A stretch of 64,000 nucleotides of DNA from Vibrio hyugaensis. Its GTDB lineage: Bacteria; Pseudomonadota; Gammaproteobacteria; Enterobacterales; Vibrionaceae. The notes under the pieces were generated by a model, which was not told where the DNA came from, did not search any database, and was given only the letters and a program-made list of their open reading frames with translations. The stretch is from assembly GCF_002906655.1 (NCBI RefSeq), contig NZ_CP025794.1, forward strand, positions 372,001-436,000. Direction: 5' to 3'. Below are positions 63,703 through 64,000 of the stretch, in pieces; the first letter of the stretch is position 1; every line of letters begins with the position of its first letter. Position numbers and translations under genes: made by a program.

Positions 63703-64000
63703 CGTTCTTGTATAACAAGAAATATTCGAGAATGAACTAAAGTATAGCTCCAACTAGCTAAGTGACGTCGTCAATTCTAAACAAAAGTGGTTCACAAAAA
63801 AGGACGTAGAAAAAGTATAGAAACTCCCAAATTTTTGAGTATCGATTAGCTAACTTAACCGGAATTGAAAGCGAACGAACAGAATTTGGAAAATTAATCG
63901 GGTCCACTTAAATGGATGAAGCCTTAGATATTGCTTAATTGATTCTGACTAAAAAGAGAAGCTTGAGCTGGTGAACACCACAATGGCACTAACAAACGTC
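63703..64000. other. End of window, no gene seen
   Basis: About 300 AT-rich bases without a gene I can support. The only notable element is the near-matS palindrome at 63763-63775. Confidence 0.5.
63763..63775. promoter_or_regulatory. Near-matS site
   Basis: GTGACGTCGTCAA fits GTGACRNYGTCAC except the last base (A for C). It lies about 1.7 kb from matP. Confidence 0.45.

Overview
The window is chromosomal DNA from a Vibrio, most likely the larger chromosome of a Harveyi-clade species (V. parahaemolyticus / V. alginolyticus / V. harveyi relatives). The evidence is AT-rich housekeeping genes with Vibrio-type protein sequences, a NAD-dependent giant glutamate dehydrogenase between pepN and pyrD, Vibrio-restricted small families (DUF2835, DUF3634, DUF3466), and gene orders shared with gamma-proteobacteria. 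These orders are rlmI-acyP-tusE-yccA, proQ-prc with msrC, letA-letB-rsmF, and pyrD-zapC-rlmL-uup-rmf-fabA-lonH-matP. The taxon below genus level is inference.

Layout. (1) 1-12.7 kb is a surface-adhesion locus. The 3' end of a giant type I secreted RTX/VWA adhesin faces an OmpA-like lipoprotein and a TolC-family outer-membrane channel. A second complete 2168-residue adhesin is divergent from them; it carries an N-terminal LapA-type retention module, a PAAG putative LapG cleavage site, seven Calx-beta-like repeats on an exact 408-bp period, a VWA domain and a type I secretion tail. (2) 12.7-17.8 kb is the rlmI-acyP-tusE-yccA core block, interrupted by a chemotaxis receptor and by a ParB-like gene killed by an in-frame TAG. 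(3) 18.1-22.3 kb is the aapJQMP amino-acid ABC importer operon. (4) 22.8-28.7 kb holds a siroheme synthase with a decayed methyltransferase tail, yajQ, an AroH-type DAHP synthase, a DUF4442 protein behind a FadR-like operator, an unrecognised 450-residue protein and a CvfB-type S1 protein. (5) 28.7-36.3 kb holds a candidate structured RNA, rsmF, and an ABC exporter-letA-letB operon on the minus strand. (6) 36.4-50.7 kb holds msrC, proQ, prc, a periplasmic unknown, pepN, DUF2835, the glutamate dehydrogenase, pyrD and zapC, all on plus. (7) 51.2-62.4 kb holds rlmL, a glutaredoxin-like protein, uup, a GlyGly-CTERM-like DUF3466 protein, rmf, an IS50-like insertion sequence, fabA, lonH, matP and DUF3634. 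(8) The last 1.5 kb is decaying: a frameshifted TolA-like gene and an HDOD-like fragment.

How genes work together. The adhesins, TolC-like channel and OmpA lipoprotein look like one secretion and anchoring unit. rlmI, rsmF, rlmL and rmf act on ribosomes. letA/letB, prc and fabA concern the envelope. matP is accompanied by one perfect matS site (22998-23010) and three one-mismatch sites. The fabA promoter has FadR and FabR operators arranged as in E. coli, and an insertion sequence has landed in the loop of what appears to have been the fabA terminator, with a 9-bp target duplication.

I do not see CRISPR, tRNA, rRNA, integron or prophage modules. The least explained items are the pseudoknot-capable RNA candidate at 28.74-28.94 kb, the 450-residue membrane protein at 26.3-27.7 kb, and the siroheme synthase tail.
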